Part shown: positions 49,754 through 58,200 of the stretch, piece by piece | How positions within the stretch are numbered: position 1 is the first letter of the stretch | How the letters are laid out: each line of letters starts with the position of its first letter | Assembly: GCF_900239495.1 (NCBI RefSeq) | Contig: NZ_OENE01000010.1 | Coordinates: 64,871-123,476, forward strand | DNA length: 58,606 bases | Direction: 5' to 3' | Source of the DNA: Tenacibaculum finnmarkense genomovar ulcerans | GTDB lineage: Bacteria; Bacteroidota; Bacteroidia; Flavobacteriales; Flavobacteriaceae | Made by a program: the position numbers and the translations under genes | The notes under the pieces: generated by a model | The model's database searches: none | Told to the model about the DNA's origin: nothing | The model's input: only the letters and a program-made list of their open reading frames with translations

Positions 49754-50470
49754 ATGAAATTAGATATATTAGCTTTTGGAGCACATCCAGATGATGTAGA
49801 GTTAGGTTGTGGGGCTACTATTGCCAAAGAAATCGCTTCGGGTAAAAAAGTAGGTATTATAGATTTAACTAGGGGAGAGCTAGGAACACGTGGTTCTGCG
49901 GAGTTACGAGATATAGAAGCCAAAAATGCCGCTGCTATTTTGGGGGTTTCAGTACGTGAAAATTTAGGTTTTGCCGATGGATTTTTTAAAAATGATAAAG
50001 AACATCAATTAGCGGTTATAAAGATGCTTCGAAAATACCAACCCGATATTGTTTTGTGCAATGCTGTTGATGACCGTCATATTGATCATCCAAAAGGAAG
50101 CGATTTAGTATCGAACGCTTGTTTTTTAAGCGGATTATTAAAGATTGAAACAATATTAAATGGCGAGGTTCAAGAAAAGTGGCGACCTAAGTTAGTTTAT
50201 CATTATATACAGTGGAAAAATATTGCCCCAGATGTTGTTGTTGATGTAACAGGTTTTATGGATAAAAAGGAAAAATCGGTCTTAGCATACGCTTCTCAAT
50301 TTTTTGATCCGAAGAGTAAGGAGCCTGAAACACCAATTACTAGTAAAAATTTTACCGATAGTATAAATTATAGAGCAAAAGATTTAGGAAGATTAATTAA
50401 TGTTGATTTTGCAGAAGGCTTTACCTCAGAGCGTTACGTAGCAGTGAAAAAAATAAGTGAATTAATTTAA
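49754..50470 (+). CDS. bshB1: Bacillithiol biosynthesis deacetylase BshB1
   Basis: BshB1 removes the acetyl group from GlcNAc-malate, the second step of bacillithiol synthesis. The 238-residue PIG-L/LmbE-type zinc enzyme has FGAHPDDVELGCGATI (residues 7-22, zinc His and Asp-Asp) and DDRHIDHPKGSDL with the other zinc His. IIDLTRGELGTRG is the substrate loop typical of BshB1. It is monocistronic, with tRNA-His 65 bp downstream. Bacillithiol is the low-molecular-weight thiol of many Bacteroidota as well as Firmicutes. Confidence 0.93.
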   Translation: MKLDILAFGAHPDDVELGCGATIAKEIASGKKVGIIDLTRGELGTRGSAELRDIEAKNAAAILGVSVRENLGFADGFFKNDKEHQLAVIKMLRKYQPDIVLCNAVDDRHIDHPKGSDLVSNACFLSGLLKIETILNGEVQEKWRPKLVYHYIQWKNIAPDVVVDVTGFMDKKEKSVLAYASQFFDPKSKEPETPITSKNFTDSINYRAKDLGRLINVDFAEGFTSERYVAVKKISELI

Positions 50471-50489
50471 AAAAAACTTTAAAAAAAGT

Positions 50490-50520
50490 TTGGTAGAACA
50501 GTAAAAGAGTTATATATTTG
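50490..50520 (+). promoter_or_regulatory. tRNA-His promoter
   Basis: TTG (50490-50492) and TATATTTG (50513-50520), 20 bases apart, fit the Bacteroidota -33/-7 consensus, and the tRNA begins 15 bp later. Confidence 0.7.
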
Positions 50521-50535
50521 CACTCGCAATTAAAT

Positions 50536-50610
50536 GGTGGTTGTAGCTCAGTTGGTTAGAGTATCGGTTTGTGGTACCGAGGGTCGCGGGTTCGAATCCC
50601 GTCTTCCACC
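50536..50610 (+). tRNA. tRNA-His (anticodon GTG)
   Basis: The anticodon arm TCGGT-TTGTGGT-ACCGA gives GTG, and the T-arm GGTTCGAATCC is standard. The extra 5' G pairs with C73, as in all tRNA-His. In the acceptor stem GGTGGTTG faces CTTCCACC, leaving two adjacent T-T mismatches. CCA is not encoded. A strong terminator follows. Confidence 0.93.
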
Positions 50611-50618
50611 CAAAAATT

Positions 50619-50648
50619 AAATCCTTCTTTTTTAAGAAGGATTTTTTT
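50619..50648 (+). terminator. Terminator of tRNA-His
   Basis: A perfect stem AAATCCTTCTT/AAGAAGGATTT around TTTT is followed by T residues. Confidence 0.85.
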
Positions 50649-50667
50649 GTGCGTAAAATTTAGGTAT

Positions 50668-50696
50668 AAAAAAAACAAGGCTTTTTAAACCTTGTC
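50668..50696 (-). terminator. Terminator of the acyltransferase gene
   Basis: On the minus strand ACAAGG pairs with CCTTGT, followed by a T run, 23 nt after the acyltransferase stop codon. Confidence 0.7.
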
Positions 50697-50718
50697 TTTA
50701 TATTGTATTAAAAATTAC

Positions 50719-51621
50719 TTATTTCTTTTTAATTTCTAGCCATTCGTCATATTTATCTTTATGCTTAAAGCGTTTGTGCGACCATAAATAAAAATCGGGC
50801 TGTGCTTTGATATTTTTTTCTGTCAATGCTAAAAATTTATCGGTAATCTGATAATTTTCAAAATCAGTAGGCGTATCGGTAATTAATTCGAAAGATGTTT
50901 CAAAATACCCTCTTTTAATTTTAGTAACATTCATATTAATAACTACTAAATTATATTTTTTAGCCAGAGTTTCCGCTCCGGTATGTACAGGGATTTTTTC
51001 ATTTAAAAAAGTAGCCCAATACCTAGCTCTTGCTAATTGAGGGGATTGGTCACTTAATAAAATGTATAAACTTTGAATACCTTTTGCCTGTCTTTCATTA
51101 ATTTTTTTATTAAATAACCGTGTTGGCACACCATCAAAACCGTATTTGGTTCTTGAGCTTTTAATTACCTTTTCAAAATAAGGGTTTTGCAGTTTGGTGT
51201 ATGCGCCATAACAACTAATATTTAAGTATTGTGGCAATGCAAAAGCCCATTCCCAATTTGCCTGATGCGCACCTGTTAAAACAATACTTCGCCCTTGTTC
51301 GGCATATTTGTTTATTAAATCGGCATTTAGGTATTTGTAGCGTTTGTTTATTTCTTTTTTACTAATAGAAAACGACTTAATACTCTCAAAAATAATATCA
51401 ACAAAATGACTGATAAATTTTTTTGTTAATTGGGTGATTTCTGCTTCATTTTTATCGGGAAAAGCAGTTTTTATATTGGTTTCAACTATTTTTTTTCTAT
51501 ATCCTATAATATAGTACAATATCACGAAAAAGAAATCAGAAAAAACATACAAAATACGCATTGGTAATCTTGAAAATATCCAAATAAAAGGATATACAAG
51601 TGCGAAACTTAAAAACTTCAT
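50719..51621 (-). CDS. Lipid A/lysophospholipid acyltransferase (LpxL/HtrB type)
   Basis: The 300-residue inner-membrane enzyme has an N-terminal hydrophobic anchor (residues 3-40), then the acyltransferase signature GAHQANWEWA with the HxxxxE pair (catalytic His and Glu), SDQSPQ and a conserved ARYWATFLNEKIPVHTGAETLA block. The family adds secondary acyl chains to lipid A from acyl-ACP; in Bacteroidota the same fold is also annotated more generally as lysophospholipid acyltransferase. It is monocistronic. Confidence 0.9.
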   Translation of the reverse strand: MKFLSFALVYPFIWIFSRLPMRILYVFSDFFFVILYYIIGYRKKIVETNIKTAFPDKNEAEITQLTKKFISHFVDIIFESIKSFSISKKEINKRYKYLNADLINKYAEQGRSIVLTGAHQANWEWAFALPQYLNISCYGAYTKLQNPYFEKVIKSSRTKYGFDGVPTRLFNKKINERQAKGIQSLYILLSDQSPQLARARYWATFLNEKIPVHTGAETLAKKYNLVVINMNVTKIKRGYFETSFELITDTPTDFENYQITDKFLALTEKNIKAQPDFYLWSHKRFKHKDKYDEWLEIKKK

Positions 51622-51743
51622 AGATTAAATTTTAAAAATGCAAATATCGTATTTAATTATCAATCATTTACTTTTGATTATTAGCTTTTTCAAAAGCTGT
51701 TATTTTAAAAATTTATTATCTTTACGTTTAAAATTTAAATTTT

Positions 51744-51911
51744 ATGAAAAAGTATTTACTCTTGTTTTTTGTTTTATTTTTAATGTATTCATGTACTGAT
51801 GAAGGGGTGTGTACTTGTACATATGAATCACAAGGATGGAATGGTGGACAAATAGTGAATCAAAATAGCTCTATAAATTATCCCTGTAATATAAAACCTC
51901 CTTGTGAATAA
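51744..51911 (+). CDS. Tiny Cys-rich lipoprotein
   Basis: This 55-codon gene has an ATG at 51744 and TAA at 51909-51911. It encodes a strong signal peptide ending LFLMYSC (lipidation Cys17) and a mature part of about 39 residues with four more Cys in VCTCTYES, YPCNIK and PPCE. The Cys-x-Cys and overall spacing allow two disulfides. The promoter and ribosome-binding region is A/T-rich, without a clear consensus. No known family was recognised. The gap around it (51622-52103) holds nothing else. Confidence 0.65.
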   Translation: MKKYLLLFFVLFLMYSCTDEGVCTCTYESQGWNGGQIVNQNSSINYPCNIKPPCE

Positions 51912-52103
51912 TTAAGTGCTACTAATTAAATGTATTATTTGATCTGTTTTTTACTCTGGTATGTATTTTAGGATAAAAACAACGATTTGCTAAAATCATG
52001 TGTAATTAATTTTAGTTGTAAGATTACTCGCAGATTTTCGATTACATTTTTCACCAATTTTAGTGTTTAAAACAAGCAATTAATCATACGTAAATACAAT
52101 ACT

Positions 52104-52748
52104 ATGAGTCAAATTATCTTACTATTAATAGCAGCAAACGTGTTGGTTTCCTATAAAGGATTTAACGATATTACTTTTTTTAATCGCTATAAATTTCAAA
52201 TTCAACAAATTGTAAATGGAGATAAAATCAGAATGTTAACCTCGGGTTTTTTACATGCCGATTGGATGCACTTAGGGTTTAATATGTACGCTTTATATCT
52301 TTTTGGAAAAACAGTTTTGGGTAATTTTTCAACGCCTTATTTCTTGCTTATTTATTTTGGAAGTTTGTTTGCGGGAAGCTTATATTCGTTATATCAACAT
52401 AAAAACGACTATTATTATAGCGCTGTTGGAGCATCTGCTGCGGTGTCGGGAATTGTTTTTTCGGCAATTATCTTGTATCCTGATATGACCCTAATAATGT
52501 TTCCTATTCCACTTCCTTTACCTGGCTATGTTTTCGGAATAGGGTATTTATTGTATTCAATTTACGGCATGAAAAACCAGGTAGATAATGTTGGTCATTC
52601 GGCGCATTTAGGCGGTGCTATTGGTGGTTATTTACTTACTTTATTGTTAAAACCGAGTGTTATTTCAAATAACCCTTTAATGATTGGAGTTGTCGGTGCA
52701 ATTATTGTTGGCTTGTTTTTATTTGGCGATAAACTGAAAGTTAAATAA
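52104..52748 (+). CDS. Rhomboid-family intramembrane serine protease
   Basis: The 214-residue protein has about six membrane helices. FLHADWMHLGFNMYALYLFG (near residue 49) matches the helix-2 block with the conserved Asn. The catalytic Ser is in VGASAAVSGIVFS (GxSx, where GASAA replaces GASGA). The catalytic His is in VGHSAHLGGAIGG. Rhomboids cut membrane proteins within the bilayer; the substrate is unknown. It is followed by a family B element. Confidence 0.92.
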   Translation: MSQIILLLIAANVLVSYKGFNDITFFNRYKFQIQQIVNGDKIRMLTSGFLHADWMHLGFNMYALYLFGKTVLGNFSTPYFLLIYFGSLFAGSLYSLYQHKNDYYYSAVGASAAVSGIVFSAIILYPDMTLIMFPIPLPLPGYVFGIGYLLYSIYGMKNQVDNVGHSAHLGGAIGGYLLTLLLKPSVISNNPLMIGVVGAIIVGLFLFGDKLKVK

Positions 52749-52777
52749 TTTTATTACAGATTTTTAAATTCTTTTTT

Positions 52778-52874
52778 TGAAGCAATTTCCCGCTTTCCGC
52801 ACTCGCTTTTTTTTGAAGAAAAATCAAAAAAAGAGCTCAAACAATTGCTTCAATCGGGGCTAGGCATTTGTGCT
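52778..52874 (-). repeat. Family B palindromic element, copy 7 (inverted)
   Basis: From TTGAAGCAATTTCCCGC to GGGGCTAGGCATTTGTGC, 30 bp after the rhomboid stop. The remaining sequence to 53215 holds family A pieces and no gene. Confidence 0.85.
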
Positions 52875-52947
52875 AAAAAGTAAAAAACGAACTTCAAACA
52901 ACATTTAGAACCCTTGCCTAAAAACTAAAATAGAAAATAAAACCACG

Positions 52948-53134
52948 CTGTCAGTTCGAGAATTTTTTTTTAAACAAACATCATACTGAATTTAGTTCAG
53001 TCTCCCATCAAAAAGAGAACTACCGTAAAAAAAAATCAAAATCGCACAAAATTACAGCTGTCAGTTCGAGTGATTTTTTCCTTCAAAAAATTGTATCGAG
53101 AACTTTTTAGTCATTAAAATCACTCCAAATTGAT
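52948..53134 (-). repeat. Family A fragment and family A copy 4 (internally deleted)
   Basis: A fragment CTGTCAGTTCGAG at 52948-52960 precedes a shorter element at 53058-53134, which has CTGTCAGTTCGAGTG and GTATCGAGAACT on the left but jumps from there to TCATTAAAATCACTC, missing the second inner arm. The flank CTTTGACGGATT recurs near 53173, as after copy 3. Confidence 0.8.
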
Positions 53135-53215
53135 AAAATTATCAAAAAAAGTTAGAAACTGAACTAAAATACTTTTGACGGATTCGATTTTTCATAAAAC
53201 TTCACTGTAAAAAAA

Positions 53216-53820
53216 CATGCCGAAGATTGGCTGTTGTTTGTAAATAGTAACCGACAGATTTCATGTTCAAAAGCTTGCTTCAAAAGCGGTACAGGAGGTT
53301 CGAATTCGTTTAAGATGGGAGATTATCGATATAGAAAATGAGGCAATTTCAACATTAAAAAACACAAGTACTATTTACAAACCTGAAATTCTTGAAAATG
53401 GAGAAACCAAGCGTCAGCTACTAGCGAGGAGCAGGTTTACACTTTTTAAATCACAAGAAAAGTGGACAGATAATCAAAAAGAAAGGGCTGTTATTTTATT
53501 TATATCCTGAGATAAAAAAAGCATACGATTTATCGCAGGGTTTAAAATCGGTGTTTGAAACCAGAACAGGAAAAGATGTCGCTAGAACAAAATTAGCGCT
53601 TTGGTATAATAAAGTGGAAGATGCAAATTTAAAATCGTTTAATACCATCAAAAAAACGATACAACATCATTACAAACCTATTTTAAATTACTTCAATAAC
53701 AGAAATACAAATGCTTCCGCAGAATCTTTTAATGCGAAAATAAAAGCTTTTCGAGCACAGTTTAGAGGTGTCAGAAATGTTACTTTTTTCCTATATCGAC
53801 TCACTAAAATTTATGCTTAA
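53216..53820 (+). pseudogene. Transposase remnant (ISL3/ISAon1-type DDE), deleted and frameshifted
   Basis: The coding sequence is split over three frames. HAEDWLLF (53216-53239) is followed by VTDRFHVQKLASKAV, IRLRWEIIDIENE and LLARSRFTLFKS in another frame from 53247 to about 53499. YLYPEIKKAYDLSQG and the C-terminal NRNTNASAESFNAKIKAFRA, then GVRNVTFFLYRLTKIYA, lie in a third frame to the stop at 53820. The NASAESFNAKIK block is the C-terminal catalytic-Glu region of ISL3-like (ISAon1 group) transposases common in Bacteroidota. The segment between HAEDWLLF and VTDRFHV, containing a catalytic Asp, is deleted. It is dead. Terminal inverted repeats were not found. Confidence 0.85.
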
Positions 53821-53896
53821 TTTATGTAGCTCCCTAATAATTATACTTGATCCCAATAATTCTTGATCTGAAAGATTGCAAAAATAAAAGTATAAA

Positions 53897-53924
53897 AAAA
53901 ACCGAAACAAATGTTTCGGTTTTT
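53897..53924 (-). terminator. Terminator of the tRNA-Gly cluster
   Basis: ACCGAAACA (53901-53909) pairs with TGTTTCGGT (53912-53920). On the minus strand the hairpin is followed by a T run two bases beyond the last tRNA-Gly. Confidence 0.85.
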
Positions 53925-53925
53925 G

Positions 53926-53998
53926 AGCGAAAGACCAGGTTCGAACTGGCGACATTCAGCTTGGAAGGCTGACGCTCTACCAACTGAGCTACTTTCGC
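53926..53998 (-). tRNA. tRNA-Gly (anticodon TCC), copy 3 of the transcript
   Basis: On the minus strand the 73-nt sequence has acceptor GCGAAAG/CTTTCGC, D-arm AGCTCAGTTGGTAGAGC, anticodon loop CTTCCAA (TCC) and T-arm GGTTCGAACC (reading complement). It is identical to the two upstream copies. CCA is not encoded. Confidence 0.96.
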
Positions 53999-54042
53999 AT
54001 TGGTAAATAAAGATTTTTAAAGTCTATCTTCTAAAGACTGTG

Positions 54043-54115
54043 AGCGAAAGACCAGGTTCGAACTGGCGACATTCAGCTTGGAAGGCTGACGCTCTACCAA
54101 CTGAGCTACTTTCGC
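54043..54115 (-). tRNA. tRNA-Gly (anticodon TCC), copy 2
   Basis: The mature sequence is identical to the copies on either side, with the same 44-bp spacer on each side apart from one base near 54040/54158. The repeat period is 117 bp. Confidence 0.96.
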
Positions 54116-54159
54116 ATTGGTAAATAAAGATTTTTAAAGTCTATCTTCTAAAGACTATG

Positions 54160-54232
54160 AGCGAAAGACCAGGTTCGAACTGGCGACATTCAGCTTGGAA
54201 GGCTGACGCTCTACCAACTGAGCTACTTTCGC
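54160..54232 (-). tRNA. tRNA-Gly (anticodon TCC), copy 1 (promoter-proximal)
   Basis: This is the first gene of the three-tRNA leftward transcript, identical in mature sequence to the other two. A consensus promoter lies 83-112 bp upstream. Confidence 0.96.
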
Positions 54233-54314
54233 ATTGGTAAAGATTTAATTGCAATTTCTTGCAAGCTTTTGATTTATTTTTCTTTATAGGAAATATTATA
54301 TCTCTAAGCGGTTG

Positions 54315-54344
54315 CAAATATAACACAGTTTATTGAATCTGCAA
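54315..54344 (-). promoter_or_regulatory. Promoter of the tRNA-Gly cluster
   Basis: Read on the minus strand, TTG (54342-54344) and TATATTTG (54315-54322) are 19 bases apart, a full match to the Bacteroidota -33/-7 consensus. Confidence 0.7.
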
Positions 54345-54494
54345 GTTTTTTTTAAATAAATTTAATGGGAAATTACACTGATTTTATGTAAGTTTCATGA
54401 AATCAGTGATATATATGTGTTGGTACACGTTGTTTTTTTTATCATTTTTTTAAAACACCTTAAAGTTTGTTTAAAAATTAAAGAATCTATTAGC

Positions 54495-54600
54495 TTGAGT
54501 GATTTTTTTAGTCAAAATTTATAAAGACAAAAGTTATTAAAATCACTCAGATTTCTAAAAATCATAAAAAATAAAGATGAGAAACTGAAATAAGTTCAAT
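54495..54600. repeat. Degenerate family A copy
   Basis: CTTGAGTGATTTTTTTAGTC and AAAATCACTCAGATTTC form an imperfect inverted pair around an A/T core, with GAGAAACTGA after it, as at copies 3 and 4. Inner arms are lost. Apart from this, the tRNA promoter (54315-54344) and the adhesin leader (from 54976), the stretch 54233-55240 shows only A/T-rich sequence with no gene. Confidence 0.45.
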
Positions 54601-54975
54601 CAATGTATTTATTTTTTTCTGCTAATTTTTTTAAAAAAATAAAAATGCTTTTGTAGTAGCTTTTCTTTCTTTAGAGTGATGCTTAACTTATACTATTTTA
54701 TCTTGTTCTATAGGTGTGTTACTTGGGTTTTAATATATTGCTTCGATGAGTTATTATTCTATATTGAATCAGTGTTTTTTTAATAAATAACACTTGATGT
54801 TAAGTTGTTTTTAGTTTGTTTTTTTATGTATTGTTAGTGTTTTAGAGTAGTATGGGTTTATTTTAATTGGTGTATTTTTTGTTTTTTAAGATCTAAAGTA
54901 GTACTTTAAGGCGTTCGGTAATTTTATTTACAATAAAAAATCTTTCGTAAATCAGAATTTATATTAAAAATATCT

Positions 54976-55094
54976 TTGATATGTTTTTTTTCTCTATATT
55001 TGCATTAGTACTATATTACCTTAAAATAATTGTATTTGTTAAAGCTTGTGAAATAATTTTTTTATTAAGTTTTTATCTAAAAAAAGTCCCCCTT
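54976..55094 (+). promoter_or_regulatory. Promoter and long leader of the giant adhesin gene, with AGTCCCCC motif
   Basis: TTG (54976-54978) and TATATTTG (54995-55002), 16 bases apart, fit the -33/-7 consensus. A leader of about 230 nt follows. It contains AAAAGTCCCCCTT at 55082-55094 and then TTTTTAAATTAAT, both echoed in the leader of the receiver/GT2 operon at 29301 (AAAAGTCCCCCTT, then TTTATAAATTTAAT). Confidence 0.55.
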
Positions 55095-55240
55095 GTAGTT
55101 TTTAAATTAATCGATTTTCTTATTTGTTTTTTAAGTGAATTGTAGTTGTCTAATTTTTATAGTAAAAATTAGATGCAGAATATAATTGGGTTTCAGTTTA
55201 TAATAATAAGCTGTTTTTTACGGATTTAAAATTAATATTT

Positions 55241-58200
55241 ATGGAAAAATTTTACTATTTAATTAGAAATAACCTTTTTTTTAAAAGCTATTTCATAGCT
55301 TTTTTAATAATTTCTTTTACACTTACATCCTCTTTGGTGTCGGCACAATGTGCTAATGGAAGTTATTTGGAGAAACAACATGTAACAAGTGGAGGTTCTG
55401 CATTGTCTTTACATGGTGTTCCTGATGGAGCTGGGCCTCAAGAATGGTTTGGTTCGGTGACGACTCCTGCTGCTGTCTTTGCAAATTCCTTTACGCAAGG
55501 AGCAGAAGTTGTTATTACCGCTAGAGCTGTAAATAATACAGCGGATAACAATACATATAAGATATCGTTTAGTGCTGACGGAACAAATTTTACAGCACCC
55601 GTTGTAATGGATAATGCTTATAGTTCTGGTGATTATACAAATTTCCAACAATTTACCTATACATTATCTGCAGCTGAAAGCGGTACTTATACTTATTTAA
55701 AATTTCAAGGATCAACTACCTCTGGCACAAATGCAGGAGTGCAATCAATTATTGATGCTATTTCTATAGGAACAACTGTTTGTTATACTTGTGCTGCAGG
55801 AGTAGACGCACCTGTATTATCAGTTAATTATGGTGGAGCAACTGCTACCACTACTTTCGACTTAACAACAATAACAGCAAATTCAGGTCCTAGTGGAACT
55901 AGTTTATCTTGGCATACAGGCACACCTGCAACTAGTGCTAATTTAGTTACAACCTTAAATGCTGCACCTATTGGGGTTTATTATGCAGCATTTTATCATG
56001 CAGCATCAGACTGTTATAGTTATTATACGACTATTTTTAATGTAATTGAAGATTTTGATAATGACGGTATTGCCGATGTTATTGACATAGACGATGATAA
56101 TGATGGTATTCCTGATGTAGTAGAGTGTCCAACGATAGATTTATTAACCAATGGTAATTTTAACTATTCAGATACTGAAATTGTAGGAAAGTCAACTTCA
56201 GATGATGGCGTTTCTAAGTATAAGTCACATTTAAGCGATGTATCTTTTAACGGAACAAGTTCACCAGGTCTTTATCAAGGCTGGGATTTTACAACAGGAA
56301 CACCAGATTGGTCTGAAGCACAATATTTAGCAGGATCAAGTATAACAGATCCTAGAACTGGAGGTAATTATAAAATAAATGTAAAAGAATCTGATAGTGG
56401 TGGTGGATTTTTAATATTTTCACTTTCTGATGAAGCTGTATCGAATACTATTTCTGGATTAACAGTAGGTAATCAGTATGTATTAGAATTTGAAATGGGA
56501 ACTTTACCTAATTATGGTTATTCAGGTACTCAAGGTTATGATTATAATATTAATCACGTACGTTTTGGTTTTGTAGATCAAGGCGGTGGTGCCGGAGTAA
56601 ATGTTTTATATCAAACACCTTTAGATATCACAGTATATCCATACCCACCTTTAAGCCCAAATACGACTACAGAGTATGATCCGCATTGGAAAAAATATAG
56701 AATTGTTTTTGAAGCAACATCATCATCCGTTAAATATGAATTTTACCTAGAAAACCCTACGGTAGTTTTAGTAGATGGGTTCAGTTTAAAAGAAATTGAT
56801 CCTACCTGTACTAAAAGTACGGATACTGATTCTGATAGTGATGGTTGTTCCGATGCTATAGAGGCGGGAACTCAAGGTAGTGGAGCAGTAGGTACTAATG
56901 GTTTATATAACGATCTTGAAACTTTTAACGATTCAGGAATTGTATCTGTATCAATGAATATTACAAAACCTTACGATGGTATTGCTAGTTGTGCTATCGA
57001 TCCATGTACTGACGGAGCAATAGTAGGTACAGTAACAGCTAACGATCCTGATGCCGATGGTATTAATAATCGTTGTGATTTAGATGATGATAACGATGGG
57101 ATTTTAGATAGTCAAGAAGATACTGGTTGTACAACACCGGTAATAGAAGAGATTATTATAAATGAAACATTTGAAGCGGGAACCCCAGGAACGAATATTC
57201 CAAAAGGAAGCTTAGCAGGGGTGCCAGGTATTGACGGCTTATTAGAAGCGTATAATTCACACCCAGGAAATACAAGTACAACAAATGTTGGGGAATATAA
57301 ATCGATTTCAGGGCTTGATGGTAGTACTACTATAGTTATTGATGCAAATGGCGGAGGAATCGTAGATAAGGAACAAATGTCTTCATTTATCGTTTTAAAA
57401 AATATAAACTTGTTAAATGGTGAAAGATACACTCTTGAAGCAGATTTTTCATTAGGAAAACAAACAGGGTTTTTATCAAATGATAATAACGAATACGGGA
57501 CAGCTATAGGTGCGTCAGGTCAAGATCCTGTTTGGAATGATGATTACCCGGGAGCTCCAGACGGTGTCTTTTTGTATGGTCATGGGGGTGTTTTAATTAG
57601 AGAACCAAATTCTTCATTACCTTCAATAAGTGCCCCTGCAAGAGAAGTAGGTTGGTTCAGACAATACACTACTTATTATGTTAAAAAAAATATAGCAGGA
57701 GTACTACATTTATACGCAGACAATAAAGGAGCTAAATATGATGCCTCAGGAGTACTAGGAACACTTATTGTTGTAAATGAAATAGATTTAGGTGCGGCAA
57801 GTAATTATCCTTGGTTGAATGATGCAGCAATATTTGTATCTGCAGATGAATATGTCGATAACATACTAATTAAAATCAATCATTGTGATAATGACAACGA
57901 TGGAATACCAAATTATTTAGATTTAGATTCTGATGGTGATGGTTGTAATGACGTCATCGAATCTGGAGGAATAGATGCAAATAATGATGGTATTTTAGAT
58001 GGAGATGGTTTTAATGCAACTGGTCAAGTAACAACATCAGGAGCAATATTAGCAAGTAGCTATAATGGCGTAACAGGTAACGAAATAAAAGCGACAAAAT
58101 TAACTACCGATTTTGCAGCTTTAGTTGATAAAACAGTAACCGAAGGAATAGCAACAAGTTTTACCTTAACATCGGCAACCGCAGACCAGGCAACAGCTTA

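Noticed and set aside
53926..54232. A CRISPR array, from the regular 117-bp period
   Set aside because: The repeated units are complete tRNA-Gly genes and the spacers between them are also nearly identical.
55409..55651. Reverse-strand Cys/Ser-rich frame within the giant adhesin gene
   Set aside because: It lies wholly antisense to the strongly coding adhesin frame, with no promoter or ribosome-binding context.
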